In this document: in pieces, positions 11,092-25,200 of the stretch
How the letters are laid out: each line of letters begins with the position of its first letter
Position numbering within the stretch: position 1 is the stretch's first letter
From: Rotaria sordida
Taxonomy: Eukaryota > Rotifera > Eurotatoria > Philodinida > Philodinidae
DNA: 64,000 nucleotides
Direction: 5' to 3'
NCBI GenBank assembly: GCA_905250125.1
Contig: CAJNOL010000113.1
Location: forward strand, 186,001-250,000
Translations under genes and position numbers: made by a program
Notes under the pieces: model-generated
What the model was told of the DNA's origin: nothing
Databases searched by the model: none
Seen by the model: the letters and a program-made list of their open reading frames with translations, nothing else

Positions 11092-13469
11092 TCTAATTGA
11101 TTTTTAGATACTAAATTTGAAATTTCTTCGTTTTTTGGAGAGAAAGAAATTTCCTATGAATATAGGAATACGTTAGTGATTGTTGGCCGAGTATGACACA
11201 ATTCTTTATTTGACCAATTAAATATTCAATATTGACTCGTTAGTTTTTCATTGATGAATATATTAAATAAAATTTTAAATAAAATTTATTAAAAAATATA
11301 TCATTTTTTTTTAATATACTATAAATTTTATAAAAATAACTTCAAGTGATTGTTGTCAATGAGCGACATCTGTTAACCAATTTCAATAGATAGTCATATG
11401 TTAAAGGTTTTTAAATCAAGTTTAAGAAAATAAACATCTCTATTTATATAAAGATCAATATATATATATCATTTAAACCAAGAAAGGATTCATTTATAAT
11501 AGGTGTCTCCTCAATTGATTTTTCTGAACTTAATTTTTTTTTTGGATTTCTTATATCATAAAAATTCTAACGATTTTTAAAACAATCGAAGTAAAATCGT
11601 GATTAATTGTATTCAATCGCTGATTGTAAATTATCAATAAATTAGAGAATATTTGTTAAGAATTGTTAAATTGAGAGTTAAATATAATTTCTACACATTT
11701 TTAAAGCTATAATCATAGAGATTTAAAGCTAAAAGAAAGATTTTATTTTAGTATGGATGTCATGAAAAACTTGCCTCTCTTCTCTAAGATGACGTTTCTG
11801 TTATCATACGTTTGGTTCTAATTTCTACTTACGATTTCTATTCCATTCTGTTTTAGATATTTAATTTATTAATAAAAAACCAACTATATGTGGAGTGGTT
11901 TCAGAGAAAAATACAATTTAAAACATCAATTTGTATTGGTGAATGTTTTTTGTTTCTTTTTTTGTTTTTGATTGTATTCTCAATTGACTATGAGCAATTA
12001 TATGCCGCATTGGTATTTTTATTACACGTTTTATTCATATAGAATAATGTAAATACTTAATTATTTAACAAAAATATCCGTTAACGTAAATTAGTAATAG
12101 GAACTTCTCAGTATAACAGTAGAAATCGAGATTACATGAAGAAAATCACATTGATATAGTGCAAAATAATAATCATTCACAAAAATCGACGGTTTATCGT
12201 GTTTTAGCTCACAATTATCGTTTTGTTCATTTGTGATTAATCACTAATTTTTCGAGGACATCGATCGATTCATGCTGAAAAAAATCGATTTCAAACTCGG
12301 TCCCTTTATTCGCCAACTAGGCTATCGATTTATGGCTCGGTTTGCATGAAAAGAAGATTCTCTGTTACTTCCATACAGGTCTTATTCACACGCTTATAAC
12401 GATTAGATCAATGTTCACGTTGTGAATTTAAATTGAATATAGTCATCTCATGAAATACGAGTATTATATATATATCCTCAACTTTAATTATTATCAGGAT
12501 CGTTAGATCTTTTGAAAAATCGAGAAAGTTTTCTGAAATTTGAACTTTTTTAGATTGCAGCTTCGTTAGAGTACAGATACGAATGTGAGTCTTCCCTTCA
12601 CTCATACCTGCTTTTGATAAAACATGTTCGAAAAAATTGGAAATGAATGGTTTGTTTTTGTATTTTTTGTTTTTTTTTGTGAACGAATTTTAAGTTTAGT
12701 GGAAGAGTCTAATACAATGTGTTTTTTTTTCGTATTCACTAAACAATATATTCATTGAATTGGTGAAATACCTTTGAAAATAAAATATAAGTCAATGAGC
12801 ACGAATTCAATAGAGCATTTCATGCTAGCATGTTAATATAATGGGTGTTAGTTTGTAAAAAAATTGCCCTTTCTAATTTTTAAGTTTTTGATCTGACAAT
12901 TCTAATTATGATTCGCATTGATCTTGATTGAATAATCAATCAGTATATCCAATTAGGAATGTACTGAATTTAGAACTGACTATAATAATCGATATGGGTC
13001 CAATTGGAAAGCAATAAAAAATCCGACAATTTATCATAATTGACAATTAAGTACGAGTCAAGGGCAGACATTGATAATTACATGTATAATAAAAAACAAC
13101 ATTTACAATTATTAGATATGACGAAAAAAAAAACAGAATGTTTTCATTTCTTTCTATTTTATCTTGACATGCTTTTTCTTAATGTGTACGCATTCATTTA
13201 AACGAAAGTCAATAATTGAGTCGAAGGAACATTTTTTTTTTTGATGATAGAAATTTTTCATATTATTCTATCCGTTCAACATCAACCATCTATATGTTAT
13301 CTTTATTAAAATTTTGATAAAACAAAAACAAAAAAAGAAAAGAAGAACACATATGAATATTGTTTAATCATCCACAACAAATAGACAGTAAAGAGAAAGA
13401 AAAAAACGAAATATTGACTAGTATAAGAACCACTGTTAATGGTCACTGTCGAAAAACAAATTATATCAA
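11092..13469. other. Intergenic spacer, GRASP promoter side
   Basis: AT-rich DNA with only short, compositionally biased open frames. The 65-codon minus-strand frame at 12408-12605 shows nothing recognisable. The left edge should contain the GRASP promoter and 5' UTR, and the right edge the 3' UTR of the next gene. No inverted or tandem repeat of note was seen. Confidence 0.5.
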
Positions 13470-15368
13470 TTATACACAACCAAGCAATAATAAACGACGT
13501 GCTTTTATATAATAATCATTCATAGTATGTTTATGATGTTGTTTTTGTTCAAATTTTACTACAGCAAAATGACTTTGTTCCATTGTATCTTTTGTATCAC
13601 CGAGTTCAAGATCTCCTGATAATATATAACCATCAGATATATCATCATCAGTTACTTGTGATGATAGAACAAGACGAAAATAAGCATCTGTATGACGTTG
13701 AAATTGTCCAGTTATTTCTAAACGACCATTACCCAAACATTTCATATGACCTCTAGAAATATAAATAGATTCTTTTTTTTTAATGTTAATATCTAGTTAA
13801 TAAATATTCATATAACAAAAAAATTTTGCTACTTATTTATGTTAATATACTGAATTCATTATCATTCAATACACGTAAAAGATTTTTTATTTACTGATAT
13901 AACATACATAATTCTAGTTTATTTAGGCACATTTATCGAGGTTAATATTTTGCAGATAAACGTAAATAAATAATAAATTGGTATCTGACGGTTTATTGCG
14001 CGTTTGCCATTACTATGCCCTTCTACAACCTTTCATGATCTGTTCTATCTCGTCTAGTCATGAAGACGCTTTTTCTTTTCCTTCATAATATCGAACTCAT
14101 TAAATCTACTAGTTCACAGCATGTTAATGTCTACTTCCTGTGTTCGTCCGGCTATTACATTTTTCATTAATAATTATAACATGAAATAAAATAAAATGAA
14201 AATTGACCATCACTCTCATTTCCTTTTCTCTTCTTTTTTCCGAATCCATGAACATTTACACAATTGCAAGACGAAATCAGATTAGTCATCAAGCAGAAAG
14301 TCTACGGCTGCTCGCATTTATAATACGATTAATCGACAACAAAATGAATAGAGGAGGTTTATATTGAGTCGCTGATCATTTTAGTATAAATAAATATTCG
14401 TCTATCTCAATTTAGAAACGAGATATTACTCCAATAGAGACATTCTTATTCTTTTGAAAAGCAAAAAAAAGAAAATCTTATTCTCCTTTTCAATTCCCCT
14501 ATGACGTACCATGAAATATGATTGTCTGTCAATCACACTTGTGTATGCATTTATGGAACACGTAATGTCATATAATCGTATTTGTACTTGAACAGAAAAA
14601 AGCTGATGATTATTCTCATACTTTACATGTTACTGTCATTATGTATAAATATATGACAGAAGAACTGACCTCGCTCTATTTTCACCGATGTAATATGCGC
14701 GCATGTTGCATGTCACACATACATACAATGTCGAGTAATGCGACTAATTACAGTTCTTTTCAAGACTTACATACATTTACAGATGGAAATCATCAATAGC
14801 TTGTAAGGTTCGACGTGCTATCGAATGGTCAATTAAGTTCATTACATATGTATGACAGCCTTCATTAGACACCGAAAATTATGTGTACATCATAATTGTT
14901 CTTTTTTTTTTGAAAGAAGATATATTTTACACATACTTTTTCTCTATTCATAAGTTATAGAAGTATTCATTTACATTGACTAAAATTTTCCGCATGTTCA
15001 AAATAAAAAGAAAATGGGTGATGATTGCTTCGGGAATGAAAAGCAAAAATGATTATGCTTTTTCTTTTCTTTACTTCATTATATAATCTTTTTACAAGAA
15101 TTGAAGTGCACTAAAAGAAAAAAAATAAAAGACCAATAACGTACTTGGTGATACTTGTTCGATGACCCAACCGTTCAATAATTTGACATTTTGTTTTTGA
15201 CCACCAGACTGTTTTAATTGTCCAATGTGAAATAAGAGCTGGTTTTGGCCAACTTTCATAAGCATATAAATGAATTTTTGTTCGACGTTGTTCACCAATT
15301 TCACGTAATAATTTACGACCGCATTGACCACGACTTTCTTCGTAATAGAACGAATCGGTCAACTTCAT
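13470..15368 (-). CDS. Unrecognised two-exon protein, about 168 residues
   Basis: Not recognised. Exon 15368-15145 joins exon 13752-13470 in frame (donor GTACGT, acceptor TTTCTAG; intron 1,392 nt). The joined product runs MKLTDSFYYEESRGQCG, a basic segment (RKLLREIGEQRRTKIH), then a Trp-containing stretch (SWPKPALISHWTIKTVWWSK), then after the join a possible beta-rich region (GRLEITGQFQRHTDAYFRLV), an acidic loop (VTDDDISDGY) and the C-terminal end IKARRLLLLGCV. No signal peptide or clear membrane helix. Both exons have normal codon use and an amino-acid mix unlike the A/T-run frames around them, so I take it as real. The ATG at 15368 lies two bases after a good acceptor-like sequence (T-rich, ending TTAG), so an upstream exon may exist and the true start may lie farther right. 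Confidence 0.65.
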
Positions 15369-15632
15369 TACTAACAAAAAAATGAGATAAAATAAGAAAT
15401 ATGAAATAAAAAATGTTATCTGATAAAAAATTTTCTTTTTTCAATTTTTTTATTTGTATACATACTTAATAGTCAATGATCACAATTCAATAGTATCTTT
15501 ATATATGTCAAAAAAGTAAAGAAGGAGAATAATCACAATAACTATGACGTGTATCTCTTCAACCAGTAATAACTATAAAAAAAAAGAAGATAAGCGAGAA
15601 GACAAACATAAGAAAAGAACTCGTTTTTCTTG

Positions 15633-15659
15633 CTCTCTTTCTCTCTCTCTCTCTCTCTT
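15633..15659. repeat. (CT)n microsatellite
   Basis: A nearly pure CT dinucleotide run. The reverse strand reads as Arg-Glu repeats, which explains the spurious open frame there. Confidence 0.9.
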
Positions 15660-18600
15660 GTTCTCGTTCGTTAATGAAACAAAGAAAGACGATCCGTTGA
15701 ATAGTAATATTATTTTTCTTTTTCTCTTACTGAATATTACAAGAGAAAATGAACAGTTTTTCCTAAGGCAACAGAAATAGAAAAAAAGAAAAGAAGTGCT
15801 ATATTGCTTGTTCATTTTGACAGAATATCGTCTTCCCTTTTATTTTTTTTTTATTTAAAGAATGCCATTTCTTTCTCTTTCGATTACGCTTGAAGGCATA
15901 GAGAATCAATTTCCCTCTGTCTATATTCTATTGCTATGCATGAAGTCGAGAATGAATGAAAGAGACAACAGCTAGTCTAACAACAAACTAGGTTGTCTTC
16001 GCTTGAGACACCCGTCGTTGATTAGTACTTCGCACTATGAAACACACACAAATCCATCCAATTTCATTATGTAAATAAATGTTGATGACGAGTACTGCAA
16101 GGGTACATTGGTCACCATGTGGTCGCATCAATACTGACCGATGGTGAATATCTAATACAGAAAGTCATATTAGCGGCAGGCCATTCACAACATTCAACAT
16201 TTGGTCATACAAACTGACTGGATTATATAAGATTGAATAATAATAATAATAATATGCAGTACTGTTGCTAGTGCTCAATTATAATACTATTGATAAGAAA
16301 TGAATATAACAAAAAAAAAAAACGATTTCATTTATTTAGTTGATTTATATGAAAGATTATTAAAGCAATCGAGCATAAAATACGAGTCTATGATTGATTT
16401 TGTCACAAAGAAAAAGAATCTTTGTAAAGAATGGTATCAATTTCACAACTGAATGGCATGTCTTATGACTTTTTTTTTGACTATTGTTGTACAATATAAA
16501 TAAAACATTATCTATATCGATACTATCAGAAAGAAAGTACAAGATATTCTTATCGAGTAATTATTCAATGCTACAATGGGAACTAGATGCCTAATATTGA
16601 TATTAGATAATAAATGTTCTACTACACGTATTCTTTTTGTTTTAAACAAAAATATGCAATTAGAATTTCATCTGATATATTGTCATCTAGATAAAGACTA
16701 GTTGATTGTTGATATATTTTCTATTTACAACAAATGATTAATTACTCGAAAACAATAGTGTTTATTAATTTTCTACGTATAGAAACATGATAAAAATTAT
16801 AAATATATCGAGAAATAATAGAAAAAATTTTACAATCAGCACCACAGATAACAGACTTTCTTCATTGAATAATCAGAAACTACATTTAATAATTTAATTG
16901 ATGCGTGATGTTTGCTGTTTCATGACAGCAACAATTTTATATTATTTGTATGTCGCAATTGCTTCTTTTATATAAGCTAAGATGAATATGCCTTCTAGAT
17001 ATTTTGAGTAAGAGAGTTGATTAAACATATAATCAAAGTAAAGAAATTGAGTTGAAACATCACTCAGTGATGCCTAAAATTTTCAATCTTAGTCAATATA
17101 TATATTCTTTTTCTGATATATAAATATCAAACTGAATGTTATTTGTTTAGATAAGAAATGAACAATATAAGATTTAAATTGACTCTTATAAATCCAATCA
17201 AAATATCTAAACAATGAACATTTTTTTGTTAAGTATATAAAATCAAATAAAATGATTTCTATTTTCTTATAAATCTAATAATCATTCTATTATATTTCAT
17301 ATATTTCAATATCTTAAATAATTCAAAAACAAATTTGATACAATTTAAATTTGAAATAAATCATAGTTAATCTTTGTTCTTCTTTTTTTTTCATGTCAAT
17401 ATTACACTACTCGTTAACTCATTTGTTATTTGATCTTGATAAATGAATAATTTCTTAAACATTTCATATATTCATATATATTTATTTCGATTAGTCACTG
17501 TATATTATATGTATATATACATATATACATTTGTCTGTTTTCTTTCATCTATCCCTATTATTTTAACATAAAAGATAATAAACGATTATAGCCAAATTAC
17601 ATTTTAATTGTGCTTACAAGTATACATTGTGATGAAGTATTAAATTTATCGAAAAGGAGTGATTAATCATCCTAGGTCACAGAGGACAATATTCGTTTTT
17701 TTTTCTTAATGTATAAATAGAATAAATGTGTGCATCAAGTTGAAGGTTTACCCTTCAAATTAATACCGATTTTATCTTTTTTGTGAGCTGTCAATGCAAA
17801 AAAAAAAACGAATACCTGTAGGTCATTCATTAGAATTATTATGGTTATGCAAAATTAATTAACATATATTTTGCTACGTGTAAAATGCATATAATGGAAA
17901 AGATGTTTTTTTTTTACAAATCTATTCTAATTTAAAATGTTTTGAATTCTGTAAAAATATATACGCATAATATTATTTCAATTTAGAGACAGATTGTTTT
18001 TTTTTAAAAGTTTCATTAAAATAAATTGAAAGTTTTTATGAGATCGATTTACATCTAACAAAATTAATTAAATAAAAAAAATCTATTGGATACTGAGACT
18101 CAATTCAAAAATTTTCATTATTTATTACTAATTCGAAACTTGATGTTATCTAACTTTTTACCAATTTTTATTTTTAGTAAATGTTTAGATGATAAGATAA
18201 TAATGACGAATATCTAGGAAAGAAAAATTGTACGAATATTTTCGCTGGTCAATTATGATATATTTTCAATGATACAATTATTTCCATCAAGTATTTATTA
18301 AAAAACCTATGAGTAACGATCTGTATTTTTGCTTGACAGGTAAATGATACCAGCTAAATACATGCCGATTATCTAAATATATGTCATGATTACTAGAGAT
18401 TTTCTATCTTTTATCTTTATAGTATCTGCATTCTTTTCTCTCATGTTGATTGCAAGCAATCTTTTGGGTCTTCTTATTTGCGAACATAAACTGTTAAATT
18501 CAATTTTGTTTGTTTTTTTTTTTCAGTGTAAATTATTCAAATAGAATACAATCTCAAGTCTCAAATTTTTGTTGCTTAAATTCTTAGAAATTTACTTGTA

Positions 18601-20051
18601 TCGATTTAAGAAAACTTATTTTATGACTTATATGATTTTTAGAAGATGAATCGAAAATTTGAAATTTTCGTTTTTTAAATTTTTAAAAAATTTAGTTATA
18701 ATAGTTTTAATAAAATTTATTCCTTTAGTTTTACTTTTAACTAGCTGTAATTTGTAAAGCGAACTAAACTACTGCTCTTTTATTTTTTTTTTTTAATTAA
18801 CTGCAATTTATAGAATTCACCAGACATAATTGTTATTATGAATATCATGGGTTTGTTTTTTGAATTTAAACATACCATTTAATTGCTATTATAACATGGA
18901 ATCAAACACTGAATGGATACAAACCAATTGAGATGCAAAGCATTTATATACAAAAATAATAATATAGAACATGATATTCAAAAACAGTACGAATTTAAAA
19001 TATGAATGTTGGCGAGTGGTTTCTCTTCACAAATACTATCAATTATGCTAAAATCTCTTTGAAGACGTGCTTTGAGTTTAATTAAAACTTTTCTTAGCTA
19101 AGCCTCAATCAATGATCCTTGCTCGTGCATTATGAGTATTAGTTTATTAAAATAAAAAAAAAACAAATCAATCAGCTAGTCAATATCTATCCTAAATATC
19201 GAGTTCTCTTGCATAAAAACTCATCTTATATCTAAACGATAATAATAATTTATTTTAAGACTTAGATTGTTTTCAAAACATGTTAATATGCGTACATAAT
19301 TTTATCTGATTTAATACTCAATAATTACTATTTATAGAAAAGGCATCATATCGTTCTTTTTACTCTGTACACCTTTCTGCATATCATCTCAAATCTACCT
19401 CAATCAATAAATTTTTTGATTAAAAGCTAACGTTCTCTATATATTTTACCACACTATTTCAAATAATAAATCTTTATTGAACAAAAACTCATACCATCAA
19501 CAAATTTCAGTGATTTTTCTTATAACGAAAATCTTCATTTCCACAAATTGTAGTAACTTTATTTTGTATATGTGCTCGCATTGATTAAATCTTTAAAAAT
19601 TAACCGTCAAATTTAATTGTTTTATATAAAACTAATAAAACTGTCAACTTTAAATCAACCAAAAATTTATGAAAATGCTGTTAATGATCAGTATATTCTT
19701 AAAATTGAATATTATATCTGATATCTTCATGAAAAAACCATATTCTTGATACTACGATATGATGTTTGCTATTGGAATACTTTGGATCAAATAACGTAAG
19801 ATAGAATATTGCCAAAAGTGACATTATGTTCACATATATAATCAGAGTAGTAGTGCGACCAGATGAGATCTATAGATATGATAGAGAAGCTGATTTCTCT
19901 ATACAGGATTTTATTGATTACATCGTCATAGCAAAAATAGATGGAATCACCTAGCTTTGATCGATTGAATTCATTGTGGTAATATCAAAAATAGATCTCT
20001 TATGATTATAAACAATTCAGGCAGGCCTTAGTGACCCAACAATAGGCCCGA

Positions 20052-20199
20052 AGATTGGTCGAAAGTTGAACATAAATATTTTTTTGTGTTCTGTTTGAAT
20101 ATCGAACCATCGGAACTATTCTTTTATCTTACACTCCTTTCAGATCCTTCGGACATATTTTCATCACTCGATATCTATTGAACTTTCGACTAATCAGAG
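20052..20199. mobile_element. MITE-like inverted repeat, about 150 bp
   Basis: The ends are imperfect inverted repeats of about 25 bp: GATTGGTCGAAAGTTGAAC on the left, paired with GAACTTTCGACTAATC on the right. The interior has no coding capacity. Size and layout fit a miniature inverted-repeat element, but no target duplication was confirmed. Confidence 0.5.
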
Positions 20200-22209
20200 G
20201 ATTGTCGATGAGTTTTCGAATATTTGAAACTACGCAAATATGTAGATATTCTGTTAAATAAAACAGAATAATAAAATGATTTCTAGTTGTAGAAACTATT
20301 TGATTTCTTTGCTCAAAGTTGATTTTTTAAACTTTATTATGGTTCAACGTGTTTTGTTAAAATCTTGTGAACATATTTTACTTAAAATTTAATCTTGATT
20401 ATAGTATTAAGATGGCTTATTTCTCTTTAGTTGCATGCAGCTCGATTATACCGCTTTTCAACAAAAATAACGTTAGATATCTCGATAGAATGCTTGTTTC
20501 AGGATATCGTTACATAACTCATATTGCACATTGGTTTACACTACCTTCAGTGGATTGTCGGTCGGAGAAGAACTATCAGTATACCACGGTAGAATGACAG
20601 TCACAACATAGACGACGATTTTGGTCTGATTTAAATCTCATGCTTGCTTGCTTGCTAGTTGCACTTCAGACAAAAAATAATGAGATTTAAATTAGAATAA
20701 AAATTCTCCTTTATGAATTTCTGTTTTAAGCTTGAGTATTAATTTAAATTGGTAGAGATTTAGATCATGGACTAGATTAACTATCCATTCATGTTGTTTC
20801 TGTTAAAACTATGTTTAGATAGATTTATTTACATTTCTTCGTCTATCTATAAATTAAAACTATCTCAGATAAGATTTCATGAAGACTTTTTGGACATTCA
20901 AACTGAAAGTAAAACATTGTAGATCCATCAAGTTGTTCACAAGAAAAATTTTATTGATATAATATTATCTCCCGTTTTTGTATCCCAATTTTGGTTAATA
21001 ATTGTGATGAGTAACATTCATGTTCAGCTAGTAATCTTTGTAAAACATTAGTCACAAACTATTTGATTAGACTTATCAGGCATCGTTTCTATGCAGAGTT
21101 GTCGACATTTTGTTATAGGTTGGTAAGACAAAAAAATTCTTGCAGCAAGCACTATCATACTTGACGTGCTAAAAAGCGCTAGCCGAGACAGGAAGAACGA
21201 AACCCATCGTGACTTGACCCTTCCCACAATAGACGACCTGTCACCAAGCCATCCTTTCACCAACTCTATTCAGTTCGCAATGACATTGTCTATTTATTCC
21301 ACTTTCTTCCCAAGAAAGGCGAATGGTATTTCAAAATCCGATTTCTGTCCAAAATTATCACGACGCTGTAGCAAATTGACAAAAAGTCGGACACTTTTTG
21401 AGATGAGGTTCACCATCTTTCCTCCACCCTGATTTCATGTTAGCAACGATCCATAACATTGATCAAACCACTGAATTGATTGATCCAGCATGCTTCATAT
21501 TGTATAGAGCACATACATTACTCATAATCGAATATTATTCATAGATTGATTCCAGTTATAAACTAGAAACATTTTCTATTGTTAGCTCTAATACCAACGA
21601 CCATTTTGTTAAAATCCATCTGTATATTTATGTGATATATGTATATATATATATGTATACATATACCAATCTAAACTTATTTTGACACATGTAATCAAAG
21701 CATGCAATACCAAATTATTCAGTATGCCATATGTCAAAAGATGTCATATTGACAAAAGAGAAATTAACAATAGTTTGTTTAACATTGTTCATTATGTATT
21801 GCTTCTTATGGAAAATGGTATATCAATAATGGCATGCAACATGAATATTGAAAAGAAAACGAAGAAAACTAAGAACAAAAAATACGAAAAAAAAAACACA
21901 GATGATCATCGACATCAATGGTGCTTGTATGTCCCATTGTATATATACGAACGTAGACAAGGTTAACAAGAAAAATCAAAAAAAAAACAAAAAGTCATAA
22001 TTATGCTTGCGTATGTATAGTAGCTTCTTATTTTTTTTTTGATTGAAAGAGAAATAGAAATATAAAGGTTTAAAGTTCAACATTTATTCAGAAAAGAAAA
22101 ACAAACGAGATTTTTGCGTTGATTCATCTTGAAAAATTATATAGATCTACGTAATAGACAGGTACTATCAACAAAGAAAATAAATAAATAAATAAATGAG
22201 TTAAAGAAA

Positions 22210-25200
22210 TTAATTTTTTGCAGTTTCAATATTAGGATTATAAAAATCCAAACGAATACAAAATTCTTCAATATTATATTTTTGAAGCCAACCTGCTATG
22301 GTTTGTGCACGTGAACGTGTACGTGGTGTTCGACGTTTTCTAATAATTTTTATTTTCTTTTTTATTGGCATTATGAGTTTTCGTGATGACATTGACGATT
22401 CAGTTGATAGTCGTCCATTTGGTTGTTGAATTCTTTTCTTTTTATTATCTTTATCATTTTGTTGATTAACTATTTTAATTGGTGAAATTGGAAGAGTATT
22501 TTGTCGAGTCTTCACTTGATTTTTATCATTATCAACATTTTTATCTTCTTTGGTTTCATGATTATTATTATTATTATTATTATTGTTATTTGAATGATTA
22601 CATTCAATTGTTTGAGTTGAATTTGTTGGTATTGATTTTGATTGTTCAATATTATTATTATTATTATTGTTATTATTATTATTGGTGTTATCATTATCGT
22701 CTGCCGAAAGTCGTCCACGTTTACAGATTTGTTCCACAATAGGTATATCTTCCATTTCACTCCTCAATGATCTTTTTTCACTTCTATTGACTTCAATCGA
22801 AGTTTCTTGTACAAATATTTTCCTTTTATTTTCTATTTTATTCGCTATACTTGCCTTTAAATCTTTATCCGATGATGATGAAGTATTTTCTAGTACAATT
22901 TTCTTTTCTTCATCATCTATTTAAAAAAAACATACATATATATGTATATATATATATAAATTTATTTATTTAAATTATTTGACTTACTATTAGATAATGA
23001 ATGCATTCCTTTTTCAATATAATCCCAATGTTTTTCAATATCTTGAATATCAACTAAACGTGTAAAACTTATTGTTTGTTGATTTTGTGGTCGAAATCGA
23101 TTGATCTTTTTTAATCGTAATAAACGAAGCATTCTTGTTTCAAGTTTATCGATTATTGATGAATTTGGATAGAGCATACTACATAATGCTTTAATTGAAA
23201 TACATTCCCGATGAGCATTGGAATCAATGCCAGAACATATGTAAGCTATCATTGAATGACCATGAAATGTAATTACTTTTTGATAACGATTTGATGAAGA
23301 TGATGCTAATGGTAGTTGAGATGTTGAAGCAACAGAATTATTATTTGTCGATGGTGATGTTGGCGATGGAGGTGGTGTTGATTCAGCAAACTAAAAGAAA
23401 TTTTTTTTTAATAAATAAATCAGCCTATTTCCCAAATTACTCCTTGTCTACGCACATGCATGAGAAGTAGTTGTATACTAGCTTATTTGTTGCAAGGGGC
23501 GGTACCTTTTCTTTCATCTTTCTCTTTCTCAATCGTCTTGTTAATATATGCTAATAAGACAATTGAGAAAGAGAGATGAAAGAAAAGGTACCGCCCTTCA
23601 CAACAAATAAGTTAGTATATGGCCACATTTCATGTATGTGCATAGCGAACAAGTATTTCGCGAATAAGACTCATTGACATGTTTGTTTTATTTTTTACCG
23701 TATTTGTTGCTGCTGAAGAATCTGACTGAACAGTTTGTCCTTGTGAAGACGATGGTATTTTAGCTGAAAAACAAATGAATGTATGTAATTTTGAATAATT
23801 TTCTTTTTTTCTTTTGTTCTTACTTTGATGTTGATAATTAAGTACATTTAATGGAAATTTATCATTAAATAAAAGTATTAAATCAACAGTATATTCTTTT
23901 CGTGCAGATTCAATATCAATTAATTTAGCATTATGTAAATTTATTGACATATTACTAAAAAATAGAATTAATTGAAGAAATTCATTTTCAGCTGCTGTTG
24001 GTGTGGTTAATGATGCTGATGATAAACATTGTGATGATATAATAAAATTTTTTAATAGATTATTTCCAATAAATGGTACAGTTTGTTCATGTAATGTTGT
24101 TATATTACGTAAACGACAAATACCACCATTAATTTGTACAATTGATGACCAATTTTTACAAATAGATACTTTTGGATCATTTAATGGTAATTCTTTAATA
24201 AATAAAACATTAGTTGAACAATATTGATAAAATGTTAATAAATCAATAAGTTTAGTATCATAAGAAAATGGTTTAATATTTTGTTTTAAACAAAGTTCAT
24301 TAATAAGTTCAATTTCTTGTGGTGTACCAAGTGTTTGTTCAAATGAAAATGATAAATCTTTTGATTCATTTGTATGATTTTCTGATGATGGATTTTTAAG
24401 AAGATCATAAAATGTAAGAAGACTAATAGGTATTTTATATGAATGATGATCTGATGTACTTGATGATACGTAAGGTGTATAAAGTTTATTTATTTGTAAC
24501 CAACCAGAATTAAGTTGAGATGATTTTGGTACTGGTGATGATGATGATGCTACTGCTGCTGCTGCTGCTGATGATGATGATGATGACTGTTTAGGTATCA
24601 GTGTCAATTGTTTTTCTGTTAACGTTGTTGATAATGTTCGACTAGTTGTTACTATAGGCGATGAAACAATAGGATCTGGTGATGAAGAACTGTTCGCTAG
24701 TATTGGTGTAGTTGATGTTGATGGTTCAGATACAGAAGTTACAACGGGAGTAGTCAAAGATTTATTTGGAAGCACTATAGGATAAGACAATTATCATTAA
24801 ACAAAACAAGATTGAATTCTGATTTTGATAAGATTTTCAATGTCAAAAGTACTTTTAAATATTTACAGATTACTCTTAATATATATTTCTTTACCTGTAT
24901 TTGTTGAGTTAATAATAGTATTTGACGATGTTGCTTTCGGTTGTTGAATAGATGGTGGAGGTAATTGTGATTTTTGTTGTGTAGAAGATTGTTGTGATAC
25001 TTGTCGTGATAATGCTAATATTTGCATATCATATTTTGATGGTGGTGGTGGTGGACGTAGTATAGGCGGTGCTGGTGCTATTGGTCGTGGAGTTGATGGA
25101 ATATTTTCACGATGTGATTCTGATGCAACATATGATTGTATTTGAGTAGATGTTGTTGCAAGTGAAGTTGTCAAATGTTCATGAAGCGTATTTGGCATAT

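Larger units (their letters stand above)
15369..22209. other. Long intergenic region, 6.8 kb
   Basis: No gene can be supported. It holds a CT microsatellite at 15633-15659, a small hairpin element at 20052-20199, an imperfect hairpin around 17690-17815 with attcgttttt/aaaaacgaat ends, and many A/T tracts. The overlapping frames at 21048-21432 on both strands are compositionally less biased than their surroundings but resemble no protein I know. A decayed repeat is possible there. Confidence 0.5.

Noticed and set aside
21048-21432. Overlapping frames on both strands with less biased composition
   Set aside because: No family resemblance, no splice partners, and no support for either strand. 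Left as unexplained.
22479-22760. Tyr-rich plus-strand and Ile-rich minus-strand frames
   Set aside because: They are by-products of the AAT runs in the real last exon on the minus strand.
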